The notes beneath the pieces are model-generated. The model worked only from the letters and a program-made list of their open reading frames with translations. It searched no databases and was not told the origin of the DNA. Positions 1-8,322 of a DNA stretch of 64,000 nt are shown here, in pieces. Source of the stretch: Micromonospora alfalfae (GTDB lineage Bacteria > Actinomycetota > Actinomycetes > Mycobacteriales > Micromonosporaceae); NCBI RefSeq assembly GCF_022230925.1, contig NZ_JAKKFH010000011.1, forward strand, positions 1-64,000. The letters run 5' to 3'. Every line of letters starts with the position of its first letter. The stretch's first letter is position 1. The translations under genes were made by a program, and so were the position numbers.

Positions 1-90
1 CGCGCCATCCACGCCCGGCGACCCGCCATCCGGTTCCGACGGCACCCGCCGGCATCGCGGCATCCGCCCCAGGCATCCGCCCCCAGCGGG

Positions 91-180
91 CACCCGACGC
101 CACGGCACCCGCCCCCAGCGGCCACCCGACGCCACGGCACCCGCCCCCAGCGGCCACCCGACGCCACGGCACCCGCCCCC
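91..180. repeat. 32-bp tandem repeat, about 2.8 copies, in a gene-free stretch
   Basis: Units beginning CACCCGACGCCACGGC start at 91, 123 and 155, so the period is exactly 32 bp; a degenerate relative (CATCCGCCCC...) precedes them at 61-90. The period is not a multiple of three and no reading frame with coding character spans it, so it is probably non-coding. The whole stretch 1-356 holds no gene that I can see; besides this repeat it contains the terminator hairpin at 241-279. Confidence 0.8.
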
Positions 181-240
181 GGCCGGCGACGAGACGTCCG
201 CGACCAGCGACCATGTGCCTGCCGTACAGAAACGGAAATG

Positions 241-279
241 CCGCTGGCCGGCACCCCGGGTTGGGGTGCCGGCCAGCGG
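241..279 (-). terminator. intrinsic terminator of the lysozyme-like gene
   Basis: A perfect 17-bp stem (241-257 paired with 263-279, left arm CCGCTGGCCGGCACCCC) closes a 5-nt loop. Read on the minus strand it lies about 77 nt past the stop codon at 357 and is followed by a T-rich run (CATTTCCGTTTCTG), which fits a rho-independent terminator for the minus-strand gene. Confidence 0.8.
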
Positions 280-356
280 TCGGTGTCGTGCGGTGGTGCT
301 GTTGTGCGGTGGTGCTGTCGTGCGTGGTGTTGCTGCTTGTCCTGCTGTGGTGCGGG

Positions 357-920
357 TCAGCTGTTCCAGTACTGGCCGACCAGGTCGGTGGCCTGCTGCT
401 CCCACTGGGCGTAGGCGTCCGGGTACGCCGACACCTGCACCGTCTGCGCGGCGTCGGTCAGGGGCATGTCCTGCCACCCGTCGACCTGCTTCAAACCCTT
501 GAGGAACGCCGTCGTGGAGTACTCAGGGTCGGTGATCTGCTCCGGGGTACCCCAACCACTGGACGGGCGCTGCTGGAACAGGCCCAGCGAATCGTGGTCG
601 TTCATGTCGCCGAGGTGGCCCAGGTTCTCCAGCTTCGACTCCTGCAGGCTCGTCGCGATCGAGATCACCGCGGCCCGCTCCGGCAGGCCCGCCTTCTTCG
701 TCGCGGCGATGATCGCCTTCACATTCGCGGTCTGCTCATCGTTCAGGGTGATGTGCGACTGGTCGCCCTGCGGCTTCGACGCCGACTGCACGGCCACGGC
801 GACCGGCTTGGCATCCACGGCCGGGGTGGCGGCGTGGGCGGCGATCGGACCGGCGAAGACACCACCGGCGAACGCGAGACCAGCAACGGACAGCATGCTC
901 TTACGGAAGATCGTGTTCAT
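357..920 (-). CDS. secreted lysozyme-like (transglycosylase-fold) protein
   Basis: The 187-residue product starts MNTIFRKSM and has a signal peptide with a hydrophobic core and a likely AHA/AT cleavage site near residue 30. The mature part contains a segment typical of actinobacterial lysozyme-like domains: SLQESKLENL with candidate catalytic Glu94, DSLGLFQQRPSSGWGTPEQI, and VSAYPDAYAQWE near the C-terminus. It probably binds or cleaves peptidoglycan outside the cell. The start at 920 is chosen because AAGGAGC sits 7 nt upstream and because the signal peptide begins there; longer forms add an unlikely 29-residue extension. Three promoter-like repeats lie upstream and a strong terminator downstream, so it is monocistronic. 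Muralytic activity is inferred, not proven, from the motif. Confidence 0.85.
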   Translation of the reverse strand: MNTIFRKSMLSVAGLAFAGGVFAGPIAAHAATPAVDAKPVAVAVQSASKPQGDQSHITLNDEQTANVKAIIAATKKAGLPERAAVISIATSLQESKLENLGHLGDMNDHDSLGLFQQRPSSGWGTPEQITDPEYSTTAFLKGLKQVDGWQDMPLTDAAQTVQVSAYPDAYAQWEQQATDLVGQYWNS

Positions 921-1100
921 GAGGGATAGCTCCTTCGGGGGCAGGACACCCAACCACCACAAGGGGGACGGCGGCAGGGTGTGAGCACCTCGTCCGGCGC
1001 TGCACAAACAAAGGGGAAAAGTCTTTGGGGGGTGACGCCCATCAGGGCGTCGGGGTCGGCGACCTGCGAGCGGGGGGGGCTCGTGGCGCCGGGACCCTGT

Positions 1101-1308
1101 GTAACGACCGGGGGGGCCGGGGTCATTCCGGGTTGGCCCACCGTCGGCACCCTCATCGAGGCGGTGCCCGCTGGTCGTCGTGGGGACTGTAACGACCGGG
1201 CGTTGGCCGGCATTCCAACCTGCGCGACCTGCCCCGAGGGGGCGGGCGGCGGGCCGGTGGTACTGCGACCGTCAGGGTATGTAACGACCCCGCCCCGGCC
1301 ACGATTCC
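1101..1308 (-). promoter_or_regulatory. three spaced ECF-sigma-like promoters in about 90-bp imperfect repeats
   Basis: On the minus strand the pair GGAAT / CGTTAC occurs three times: GGAAT at 1129-1125 with CGTTAC at 1106-1101 (18-nt spacer), 1216-1212 with 1194-1189 (17 nt), and 1308-1304 with 1286-1281 (17 nt). Copies are spaced 88 and 92 bp and share flanking GGTCGTTACA and GGCC-rich sequence. GGAA(C/T)-N16-17-CGTT resembles promoters of SigE-type ECF sigma factors, which often drive cell-envelope stress genes. All three point at the lysozyme-like gene; its leader from the nearest one would be about 175 nt. A 7-bp hairpin (1034-1051) lies in that leader. Confidence 0.55.
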
Positions 1309-1541
1309 GACCCACGAGTGCGCCCGGTCACCACCCAGAAACCCCCGCTCACGGACAAACCACCCACCCAGCGCCGCGTCCAGGGCGTCGAATCGCCCCT
1401 CACCGGCGTGATCCACTCGGGTTCACGGAAGTCGGGGCATCCCGGACTCCCGGACACCCCGACATCATGAAACCCGAGTCGATCAAGCCGGCCGGCCCGG
1501 TTTTGCGCCCCCCGAAGGGCGCGGCCGGTCGTAGGCCCCGA
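1309..1541. other. intergenic region without a recognisable gene
   Basis: I see no credible coding sequence here. A small GC hairpin (GCGCCC at 1505-1510 with GGGCGC at 1517-1522, inside a GGCCGG inverted repeat) lies just past the response-regulator stop codon and may help termination, but it lacks a downstream T-run on the minus strand. Confidence 0.5.
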
Positions 1542-2186
1542 TCAGGTATCGAGGTAGCGCAGGATTGCGAGGATTCGTCGGCTGTAGCCCGTTGTGTGCG
1601 CCAGGTCGAGTTTGTCGAAGATGGCGTTCACATGCTTCTCGACCGCGCTCTGCGATACGTGCAGCCGCTGGGCGATGGCGAGGTTCGTGTGCCCCTGCGC
1701 CATCTCGTGCAGTACGTCGCGTTCCCGCGGCGTGAGCCGACCGAACGGGTCGGGCCGGTCGGAGCCGGCCACCACCTGACGGACCACTTCCGGGTCGAGG
1801 GCGGTGCCTCCGGCGGCGACCCGGTCGAGTGCGTCGAGGAAGTCGTCCACCTGGGCGACCCGGTCCTTGAGCAGGTAGCCGACCCCCTCGGGACGGTCCG
1901 CTAGCAGCCGCCCGGCGTAACGCCGCTCCACGTACTGGGAGAGCACGAGGACGCCGGTGTCGGGCCACCGGCGACGGATCTCCAGGGCGGCCCGTAGCCC
2001 GTCATCGGTGTGGTTGGGTGGCATCCGGACGTCGGTGACGACCACGTCGGGACGGGACCGTTCGACCGCCTCGACAAGCTGGTCTGCGGTCGCTACCGCC
2101 GCGAGCACCTCGTGCTCCTCGTCGGCGAGCAGCCGCGTCAGGCCCTCCCGGAGCAGCGTCGAGTCTTCGGCGAGGACTAGTCGCAC
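1542..2186 (-). CDS. LuxR-family (NarL-type) response regulator
   Basis: The 214-residue product has an N-terminal receiver domain (VRLVLAEDS start, phosphoacceptor Asp in VVVTDVRMPP near residue 52, conserved Lys in LLKDR) and a C-terminal LuxR helix-turn-helix (LTPRERDVLHEMAQGHTN...VSQSAVEKHV, about residues 148-200). It should bind DNA after phosphorylation by the kinase encoded just upstream. The GTG start at 2186 lies inside the last codons of that kinase, a 10-nt overlap that implies translational coupling. Target genes cannot be read from the sequence; the DedA gene next door is one possibility. Confidence 0.9.
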   Translation of the reverse strand: MRLVLAEDSTLLREGLTRLLADEEHEVLAAVATADQLVEAVERSRPDVVVTDVRMPPNHTDDGLRAALEIRRRWPDTGVLVLSQYVERRYAGRLLADRPEGVGYLLKDRVAQVDDFLDALDRVAAGGTALDPEVVRQVVAGSDRPDPFGRLTPRERDVLHEMAQGHTNLAIAQRLHVSQSAVEKHVNAIFDKLDLAHTTGYSRRILAILRYLDT

Positions 2187-3355
2187 GGCAACTCCGCCAG
2201 CACGGTCGTCGGACCGCCGGCCGGGCTGGTCACCAGCAGCCGACCGTCCAGCGCGGCGACCCGTCGCGCGAGCCCGGACAAGCCGCGTCCGGTCGGTTCC
2301 GCCCCGCCGACGCCGTCGTCGTGTACGCGCATCCGGATCCACCCATCCCGTACTCCGATGTCGACCGTGACCAGGGTAGCGGCGGCGTGTTTGGTGGCGT
2401 TGGTGAGCGCCTCGCAGGCCACGAAGTACAACACCGTCTCGACCTGCCGCTCGGGGCGGACGGGCAGCGCGCAGCGGATCCGCACCGGCACCTCGGATCC
2501 GCGGGCGACGATGGCCAGGACCTCGCCCAGATCGCTGTCGTCCAGTGCTGACGGGTAGACCCGCCACGCCACCTCGCGTAACTCCTCGATGGCCCGCTGC
2601 ACGTCCTCGTGTGCCTGGGTGAGCAGCGCGTGGGTGCGGTCGGCGTCGCGGGCGCGTCGGGCCCGGCCGAGCAGCATGCCGAGGGCGACCAGCCGTTGTT
2701 GGAGGCCGTCGTGCAAGTCGCGTTCGATGCGCTGCCGTTCGGCGTCGACAGCGGCGATGACCCCGGCCCGACTGGTGGTCAGCTCGTGGACCCGCCGGGT
2801 CAGCTCTGCCCGGCTTCCCGCGCCGAGCAGTCGTCGCGCCAGCCGGATGTCCAGCGCGGCGATGCTGGCTACGGCCTGAACGTTGAGCAGTAACAGCACT
2901 GCCCCGACGGCGGTCTGGGACAGGGCGTCGAGAACTGTCAGCTCTCCGCGTACCGCCGCGCTCAGCACGATCCCGGCCAGCACCACGCCCACGCCGAGCA
3001 CTGCGTACGCCAGCAGGCCGAGCGTGCCGGGTAACAGTCGGACGGCCAGGTAGCCGAGCTGACGGCGGGTCGCCGCGGTGTTCGGCGCGGGCAGATCCTC
3101 CGCGCCGAGCAGCCCGACGAGGCGGCGATGTTCCATCCGCACCAGCCAACCCCCGTACCTGCTGGTCAGGCCGGCGACCCGACGGCTGGCGGCAGGCGCG
3201 AACGCGCACACGCTGAACGCGACGGCCGCGACCGCGAGGAAGGCGAACTCGACGGCGGCCGTCGCGATGCCGACGGCGACGCCGACCGGCGGCCGGAGCC
3301 GGACCCACCACCTGCCGATTCGCCGTTCCCCTGCCACCTCGTCCACCTTCCGCAC
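2177..3355 (-). CDS. membrane sensor histidine kinase (HisKA_3 type)
   Basis: The 392-residue protein has several N-terminal hydrophobic segments (roughly residues 25-45, 95-125 and 135-165), then a HisKA_3 dimerisation domain with the phosphoacceptor His in RIERDLHDGLQQRLVALG, and an HATPase_c domain with N-box EALTNATKHA, DDGVGG and GRGLSGLARR. It would autophosphorylate and pass phosphate to the overlapping LuxR-type regulator. GTG at 3355 is preceded by GGGGGAG with an 8-nt gap, better than any upstream candidate. No periplasmic sensor domain of note is visible, so the signal may be sensed in or near the membrane. Confidence 0.88.
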   Translation of the reverse strand: MRKVDEVAGERRIGRWWVRLRPPVGVAVGIATAAVEFAFLAVAAVAFSVCAFAPAASRRVAGLTSRYGGWLVRMEHRRLVGLLGAEDLPAPNTAATRRQLGYLAVRLLPGTLGLLAYAVLGVGVVLAGIVLSAAVRGELTVLDALSQTAVGAVLLLLNVQAVASIAALDIRLARRLLGAGSRAELTRRVHELTTSRAGVIAAVDAERQRIERDLHDGLQQRLVALGMLLGRARRARDADRTHALLTQAHEDVQRAIEELREVAWRVYPSALDDSDLGEVLAIVARGSEVPVRIRCALPVRPERQVETVLYFVACEALTNATKHAAATLVTVDIGVRDGWIRMRVHDDGVGGAEPTGRGLSGLARRVAALDGRLLVTSPAGGPTTVLAELPCD

Positions 3356-3456
3356 CGAGCCTGCTCCCCCTTGCCCTGCGTCAGGTGACGCGCCCACAGG
3401 CGACCTCGGGTGACGCCTGGGGTGAAGCAGAGCAAAGGAAACCAGAGAGGGGTCGG

Positions 3457-4239
3457 CTAGCGCTCGTCCGAGGCCCACGATCCGCTTCGGTAGAGGGTGC
3501 CGCGACCACCCGGGTCGGGCATCGCGTTCAGTGCGCTCTGCTCAGGTTCGGTCGGCTCCGGGTTCCGCGCGGCGCGGCGGGCTTTCAGCACGCGCGACCC
3601 GACGAACCAGGCGGCCGCCGCCACGCAGACCACGATCACCACTTTCTGGAGCGTGCCGACGTAGCCCTCGACGAGGTGCCAGTTGTCGCCCAGCAGGTAA
3701 CCGGCGAGCACGAAGGTGGTGTTCCAGATCAGGCTGCCCAGCGTGGTGTAGAGCAGGAACGTGGTCACCGGCATCCGCTCCACGCCCGCCGGGATGGAGA
3801 TCAGGCTCCGGAAGATCGGGATCATCCGGCCGAAGAAGACCGCCTTCACGCCGTGCCGCAGGAACCACGCCTCGGTCCGGTCCACGTCGCTGAGCTTGAC
3901 CAGTGGGAGCCGGGAAACGATGGCACGCATCCGGTCGCGTCCCAGCGCCGCGCCGATCAGGTAGAGCGCCAGCGCGCCCAGCACCGAACCCAGCGTGGTC
4001 CAGAAGATCGCACCGACCAGACTCATCCGTCCCTGCGCGGCGACGAACCCGGCCAGCGGCAGGATCACCTCACTGGGGATCGGCGGGAAGAGATTCTCCA
4101 ACGCCACTGCCAGGCCGGCACCCGGCCCGCCGAGTCGTTCCACCAGGTCAGTGACGTAGCCGACGATCCCGTCCTGTGGTGGCTCCGCTGCGGCGGCGGG
4201 GGTTCCGGTGGCGAACACGGCGTGGGACGTTCGAATCAT
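3457..4239 (-). CDS. DedA family (SNARE-associated/VTT domain) membrane protein
   Basis: This 260-residue protein carries the DedA signature: ENLFPPIPSEVILPLAGF near residue 48, several transmembrane helices, and FGRMIPIFRSLISIPAG followed by a Gly-rich helix (TTLGSLIWNTTFVLAGYLLG). DedA proteins act in the cytoplasmic membrane, affect envelope homeostasis, and are now linked to lipid (undecaprenyl phosphate or phospholipid) scrambling. The tail is charged and disordered. The start codon overlaps the proposed start of the divergent hydrolase; no clear Shine-Dalgarno is seen, so the first codons are uncertain. Confidence 0.88.
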   Translation of the reverse strand: MIRTSHAVFATGTPAAAAEPPQDGIVGYVTDLVERLGGPGAGLAVALENLFPPIPSEVILPLAGFVAAQGRMSLVGAIFWTTLGSVLGALALYLIGAALGRDRMRAIVSRLPLVKLSDVDRTEAWFLRHGVKAVFFGRMIPIFRSLISIPAGVERMPVTTFLLYTTLGSLIWNTTFVLAGYLLGDNWHLVEGYVGTLQKVVIVVCVAAAAWFVGSRVLKARRAARNPEPTEPEQSALNAMPDPGGRGTLYRSGSWASDER

Positions 4240-5020
4240 GCGCCCACGTTACGAAGTAATCCTGAGAGCCGACCATGAGGCCGACCGCCCGACCACGCGG
4301 GTCGACCACACCGGCGGGGGTGCGGAAACCCGCACCCCGCTTCGGCTCGCCGTGGCGCAGCCGCCGTGCGTACCCCTGGATGTCGCGGAGAACGCGCGGG
4401 CGCACGCCGCCGCGGTCCGCGCGGCGCGCGCCCGGGTGGTGGTCTTTCCGGAGCTGTCGCTGACCGGGTACGAGTTGGACGCGCCGGTCGTGTCGGTCGA
4501 CGACCGGCGGTTGACGCCGCTGGTCGAGGCGTGCGCCGAGACGGACGCGCTGGCCCTGGCCGGTGCGCCGGTCGCGGGTGACCACATCGCGATGCTGGCG
4601 GTGACCGGTGGCGGTGCGACGGTGGCGTACCGGAAGATGTGGCTGGGGGACGCGGAGGCCCGCCGGTTCCGGCCGGGCGACGCCCCGGTCGTGCTCGATG
4701 TGGACGGTTGGCGGGTGGGGCTGGCGATCTGCAAGGACACCGGCGTGGCCGCGCACGCGGCGCGGACCGCGGCGCTCGGGATCGACGTGTACGCGGCCAG
4801 CGTCCTGGAGTCGGCCCGCGACGCCGCGGTGATAGACCAGCGGGCGCACCGGATCTCCACCGCGCACCGGGTCTGGGTGGCGGTGGCGAGCTTCGCCGGG
4901 TCGACCGGCGGTGGCTACACCGAGGCGGCGGGGCTCTCGGGCGTCTGGACGCCAAACGGCGAGGTGTACGCCCGTGCGGGCACCGAACCGGACGAGTCGG
5001 TCAGCGTCAGCCTCCACTGA
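4238..5020 (+). CDS. carbon-nitrogen hydrolase (nitrilase superfamily)
   Basis: The product (up to 260 residues) shows the nitrilase Glu-Lys-Cys triad: Glu in VVFPELSLTGYE, Lys in AYRKMWL and Cys in GLAICKDTGV. Such enzymes cleave amides or nitriles in the cytoplasm; the substrate is not evident. The conserved domain begins at LRLAVAQPP, about 35 residues after this ATG. No ATG or GTG with a ribosome site lies closer in frame, so the true start may be downstream and non-standard. Its 5' end overlaps that of dedA on the other strand, which makes the 4238 start suspect. The gene ends just before a VOC gene on the same strand. Confidence 0.8.
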   Translation: MRPRYEVILRADHEADRPTTRVDHTGGGAETRTPLRLAVAQPPCVPLDVAENARAHAAAVRAARARVVVFPELSLTGYELDAPVVSVDDRRLTPLVEACAETDALALAGAPVAGDHIAMLAVTGGGATVAYRKMWLGDAEARRFRPGDAPVVLDVDGWRVGLAICKDTGVAAHAARTAALGIDVYAASVLESARDAAVIDQRAHRISTAHRVWVAVASFAGSTGGGYTEAAGLSGVWTPNGEVYARAGTEPDESVSVSLH

Positions 5021-5061
5021 CCGCGCCTGAACCTGTCGTACGTCTGCGGCAGGATCGGTCC

Positions 5062-5502
5062 ATGAGCACTGTGCCCTCCCGGCTGTCCGTGGTCACCGTG
5101 GGAGCCCGCGACGTCGCCGCGCTGCGGTCGTTCTACCGGTCGTTGGGGTGGCCCGAGTTGCCGGCGAGTGACGACGGCTGGTCGGCCTTCCTGCTCGGCG
5201 GTGTGCTGTTCGCGCTCTACCCCCTGCCGGAGTTGGCCGCCGAGGCTGCGCCGGGCGTGCCCGCGCCGGCCGCAGGTTGGTCCGGGGTCACCCTGGCCTG
5301 CAATGTCGACAGCCGCGACGAGGTCGACACGGCGTTCGCCGCTGCCGTCGCGGCGGGCGCGACGGTGGTGGCGGAGCCGACCGACCGGTCCTGGGGTGGG
5401 CGCTCCGGCTACATCGCTGACCCGGAGGGCAACCGCTGGGAGATCGCCTGGGCGGGCACGGCCCGCTTCGACGAGCGTGGCGCTCTCCTCTCCTTCGGCT
5501 GA
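5062..5502 (+). CDS. VOC (glyoxalase/bleomycin-resistance fold) protein
   Basis: This 146-residue protein has two beta-alpha-beta-beta-beta half-modules: LSVVTVGARDVAALRSFYRSLGW at the start and the terminal signature GYIADPEGNRWEIAW. VOC proteins use a metal to catalyse isomerisation or ring cleavage, or bind antibiotics; the function here is unknown. A CAGGAT hexamer at 5050-5055 ends 6 nt before the ATG and there is no Shine-Dalgarno sequence, which suggests a leaderless transcript. Confidence 0.85.
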   Translation: MSTVPSRLSVVTVGARDVAALRSFYRSLGWPELPASDDGWSAFLLGGVLFALYPLPELAAEAAPGVPAPAAGWSGVTLACNVDSRDEVDTAFAAAVAAGATVVAEPTDRSWGGRSGYIADPEGNRWEIAWAGTARFDERGALLSFG

Positions 5503-5547
5503 GCATCGTGTTTGCGCGCTGACGATGATCTTTGGAATGCTTCGGGA

Positions 5548-6048
5548 ATGACGTCCTTCCCGGGAACCTTCGCCGATGATGTCGTCGGCCAGTCAGCCCA
5601 GACGCAGTTCGAGGCGTTCATCGACGAGCACCGCAGAGCGCTCAACGGCTACCTGGACGGGCTGACCGAGGAGCAGGCGCGCCGGTCGTTGGTGCCGTCC
5701 CGGACGACGCTGCTGGGTCTGGTGAAGCACGCCGCGTTCGTGGAGAAGGTCTGGTTCGACGAAGCCGTCACGTGTCGGTCCCGGACCGAGATCGGCATCC
5801 CGGCCACGCCGGACGAGTCGTTCATCCTCGACGACGGCGACACGATCGCCACCATCCAGCGCACGCATCGGGAAGCCTGCGAAGCCTCCCGCCGCGCCAC
5901 GTCCACGCTGGGCCTCGACGACCTGCTCCGCGGCAACCGGCGCGGCCCGCTGCCGCTGCGCTGGGTCTACCTGCACGTGCTGCGCGAGCTTGCCCAGCAT
6001 TGCGGGCACGCGGAGATCCTGCGCGAGCAGATCCTGGCGGCCGACTAG
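5548..6048 (+). CDS. DinB-family protein (DUF664)
   Basis: The 166-residue protein matches the four-helix DinB/DUF664 group: FEAFIDEHRRALNGYLDGLTEEQ, LLGLVKHAAFVEKVWF with a metal-binding-type His, and LRWVYLHVLRELAQHCGHAEILREQI with the C-terminal His cluster. Members of this family in actinobacteria are often thiol (mycothiol) S-transferases acting in the cytosol; that role is inferred. The start MTSFPG is chosen because the domain begins shortly after it; an in-frame start 36 nt upstream exists. Confidence 0.85.
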   Translation: MTSFPGTFADDVVGQSAQTQFEAFIDEHRRALNGYLDGLTEEQARRSLVPSRTTLLGLVKHAAFVEKVWFDEAVTCRSRTEIGIPATPDESFILDDGDTIATIQRTHREACEASRRATSTLGLDDLLRGNRRGPLPLRWVYLHVLRELAQHCGHAEILREQILAAD

Positions 6049-6091
6049 CGCCGCCGAAGGCCCGAGCCGGTCGGACGTCGCGTGGGCTGGA

Positions 6092-6733
6092 TCAGCCTCT
6101 GACCCACCCGCCGGTGTCGGCGAAGCGACGCAGCGTCCAGCGGGCCGGCGGCCAACCGCCGGGGTCGTGGTCGGTGGTCCATTCGGTGATCGAGGCCGGC
6201 GGCACGTCCAGGTCGAACGCCCGGAACACCGGCTGCGCGCCGAGCGCGTGGAAGGCGCCCTCGACGGTCTCGCTGTGGCCGACCAGGACCACTGTGGAGC
6301 CCCGATGCCGGTGGGCGATCTCCATGATCGCGCGGCTGACGCGGACCACCAGTTCGGCCCAGGTCTCGTTGCCCTCCTCGAACGGTCGGAACACGCCGCC
6401 ACCGGCCACCGCGTGGTCGGTACGGAAGAGGGCGGTCGGCAGGCCGTCGGCGTACGGGGGTGTGTGCCAGGTGCAGAGACCGCAGTCGGCAACGGGCCGG
6501 ACGCCGAACGCTGCGCCGATCGGTTGCGCGGTCTCGACGGCCCTGCGCAGCACGGACGAGTAGACCGCCACCGGACCGTCGGGGGCGACCTCGCCGGTGA
6601 GCCGGTTGGCCAGGTCGTGTGCCTGCTCGTGGCCGAGGGCAGTGAGGCCCCGACAGCCACGTGGCCCACCGACGATTCCTTCGAGCTGGTGGACCGACTC
6701 GCCGTGTCGTACGAAGATCAGACGTGTCCGCAT
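6092..6733 (-). CDS. histidine phosphatase (phosphoglycerate mutase-like) family protein
   Basis: The 213-residue protein has the RHG motif (IFVRHGESVHQ) that supplies the phosphorylated His, the second catalytic region (VAVYSSVLRRAVETAQPI), and the C-terminal VLVGHSETV His. It hydrolyses phosphate monoesters in the cytosol; the natural substrate cannot be predicted. It lies downstream of the Ser/Thr kinase on the same strand with a 33-nt gap and may be cotranscribed with it. Confidence 0.85.
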   Translation of the reverse strand: MRTRLIFVRHGESVHQLEGIVGGPRGCRGLTALGHEQAHDLANRLTGEVAPDGPVAVYSSVLRRAVETAQPIGAAFGVRPVADCGLCTWHTPPYADGLPTALFRTDHAVAGGGVFRPFEEGNETWAELVVRVSRAIMEIAHRHRGSTVVLVGHSETVEGAFHALGAQPVFRAFDLDVPPASITEWTTDHDPGGWPPARWTLRRFADTGGWVRG

Positions 6734-6766
6734 CGGGACATCATGCCAGCGGTATCGACCGGGGTA

Positions 6767-8224
6767 TCAGTCGTCCGTACGGCTGGTGGAGAAGCTGCCG
6801 GCCCGGGCGAGGAGAGCGTCCAGTTTCGCGCCCGTCTGCGCTGGTAGACGGTCCCGCCGCACCAGCTCGGCGATGTGCTTCCGTAGGTCGGCGGTGCGCT
6901 CGGCGCGGTCCCTGTTGCGGCGGTTGAGGTCGGCGAGGTCGTCACGCAGGTCTTCCGCGGTCTTCGGGTCGACGTCACCGCGGGCGACAGCGGTGGCGAG
7001 GACGGCAGCGAACTCGCTGCTCACCTCCCGGAAGCTGACCGGTAGCTGCTGCCCGACGGTCGGGGGCGCGGTGCTGGCGGCGGGGGGTGGTGAGGACGGT
7101 GCGGCAGGTGTCGGCGAGTGTGTGGTGGGCGCCGGGGCCGGGGCGGAGGTCGACGGCGCGGCGGCGATCTCGGCAGGGTCGGGTGTGCCCGGGTTGCCCA
7201 GCGGATTCTGCGCGAGCAGGACGCCGACGCCGGTCAGCACGGCGAGCACGGCCGCGACGAGCGCGGCGAGCGGCCGACGCGAGCGGCGGCGGGCCGGTGC
7301 GGCGGTTGCCGGGGCGGGTCGGGCCACCACCGACCGGTCGATCAGGGTGGGCGGGTGGGCGGCCGGCCGGATGCGCAGCAGCTCGGTGGGTGGCTCGACC
7401 GGCTGACCGGCGCCGAAGCGGCGGGCCAGATGCGCGGCGCTCGGCCGGTCGGCCGGGTTGGCGGCCAGGCAGGCGACGGTCAGCTCGGCGATGTCGGCGG
7501 GAAGGCCGGGCACCCGCAGCGGCGGCACCGGAGTGCCCCGCCGGTGCACCTCCAGGGCGTCCTCCCAGCTCTGCACGGGCAGTGGCGCCCGCCCGGTGAG
7601 GGTGCGGTAGAGCAGCGCGCCGAGGGCGTACACGTCGCTCGCCGGGTCGGGCGGGCCGGCGGTCAGCCGTTCCGGGGCGAAGTAGGCGGGGGTGCCCATC
7701 AGCGGTTCGCCGGACTGACTGTCGAGGCCGCCGAGCGCGGCGATGCCGAAGTCGAGCACCTTGGCGCCGGTGTCGGTGAGCATGACGTTCCCGGGCTTGA
7801 CGTCGCGATGCACGACGCCGATGCGGTGCGCGGCGGCCAGCGCGGCGGCGATCTGCCCGGCCACCCGGACCGCCTCCGGCCAGGGCAGCGGCCCGGTCCG
7901 CAGCCGGTCGGCCAGGTTGTGACCGTCGACGAGCTCCATCACCAGGTACGGGACCACGACGCCGCCGGCCAGGCTCGCCTCGGCGTAGTCGTACACCTGG
8001 GTCACGTGTGGGTGGGTCAGCCGGGCGGCGGCGCGGGCCTCGCGTTGGATGGTGGCCCGCAGCTGTGGGTCGGTGGCGAACTGCCCGGCGAGCACCTTGA
8101 TCGCGACCGGCCGCCCGAGCACCTCGTCGTCGCCTCGCCACACCTCGGACATGCCACCGAGACCGATCCGCTCGTGCAGTACGTAGCGGTCGTGGAGGCG
8201 GAGAGTGGGCGTGAGCGGCGACAT
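6767..8224 (-). CDS. Hanks-type Ser/Thr protein kinase, membrane-anchored
   Basis: The 485-residue protein has a complete kinase domain in residues 14-270: glycine loop IGLGGMSEVW, Lys43 in VAIKVL, catalytic loop HRDVKPGNV, KVLDFG and TPAYFAPE. A basic stretch and one transmembrane helix (LAALVAAVLAVLTGVGVLLA, near 330) follow. The outside portion is a Pro/Ala/Ser-rich linker and a short charged helical tail rather than PASTA repeats, so it probably does not sense muropeptides. The start MSPLTPTL is chosen over an upstream ATG because the kinase domain begins 13 residues later. The phosphatase-like gene downstream is of the histidine phosphatase type, not the usual PPM partner. Confidence 0.9.
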   Translation of the reverse strand: MSPLTPTLRLHDRYVLHERIGLGGMSEVWRGDDEVLGRPVAIKVLAGQFATDPQLRATIQREARAAARLTHPHVTQVYDYAEASLAGGVVVPYLVMELVDGHNLADRLRTGPLPWPEAVRVAGQIAAALAAAHRIGVVHRDVKPGNVMLTDTGAKVLDFGIAALGGLDSQSGEPLMGTPAYFAPERLTAGPPDPASDVYALGALLYRTLTGRAPLPVQSWEDALEVHRRGTPVPPLRVPGLPADIAELTVACLAANPADRPSAAHLARRFGAGQPVEPPTELLRIRPAAHPPTLIDRSVVARPAPATAAPARRRSRRPLAALVAAVLAVLTGVGVLLAQNPLGNPGTPDPAEIAAAPSTSAPAPAPTTHSPTPAAPSSPPPAASTAPPTVGQQLPVSFREVSSEFAAVLATAVARGDVDPKTAEDLRDDLADLNRRNRDRAERTADLRKHIAELVRRDRLPAQTGAKLDALLARAGSFSTSRTDD

Positions 8225-8322
8225 GGCTTCACCAGTCTGCCTGGTAACACCGCCTCCGACCACTCTGCGTGCCCGGCCCCACACTGTTCGTCCCGTCCGT
8301 GCCGGAATGGGATTGGTGCGGG

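Noticed and set aside
91..180. CRISPR array from the 32-bp repeat
   Set aside because: The copies are directly adjacent without spacers, and no cas gene is present.
921..1100. c-di-AMP (ydaO-type) riboswitch in the leader of the lysozyme-like gene
   Set aside because: Such genes often have one, but I could not find the conserved ydaO core segments in this 180-nt leader, only a 7-bp hairpin.
1542..3311. Single 589-residue protein containing the response regulator
   Set aside because: Its N-terminal 375 residues are Arg-rich frame-shadow of the histidine kinase; the regulator starts at GTG 2186.
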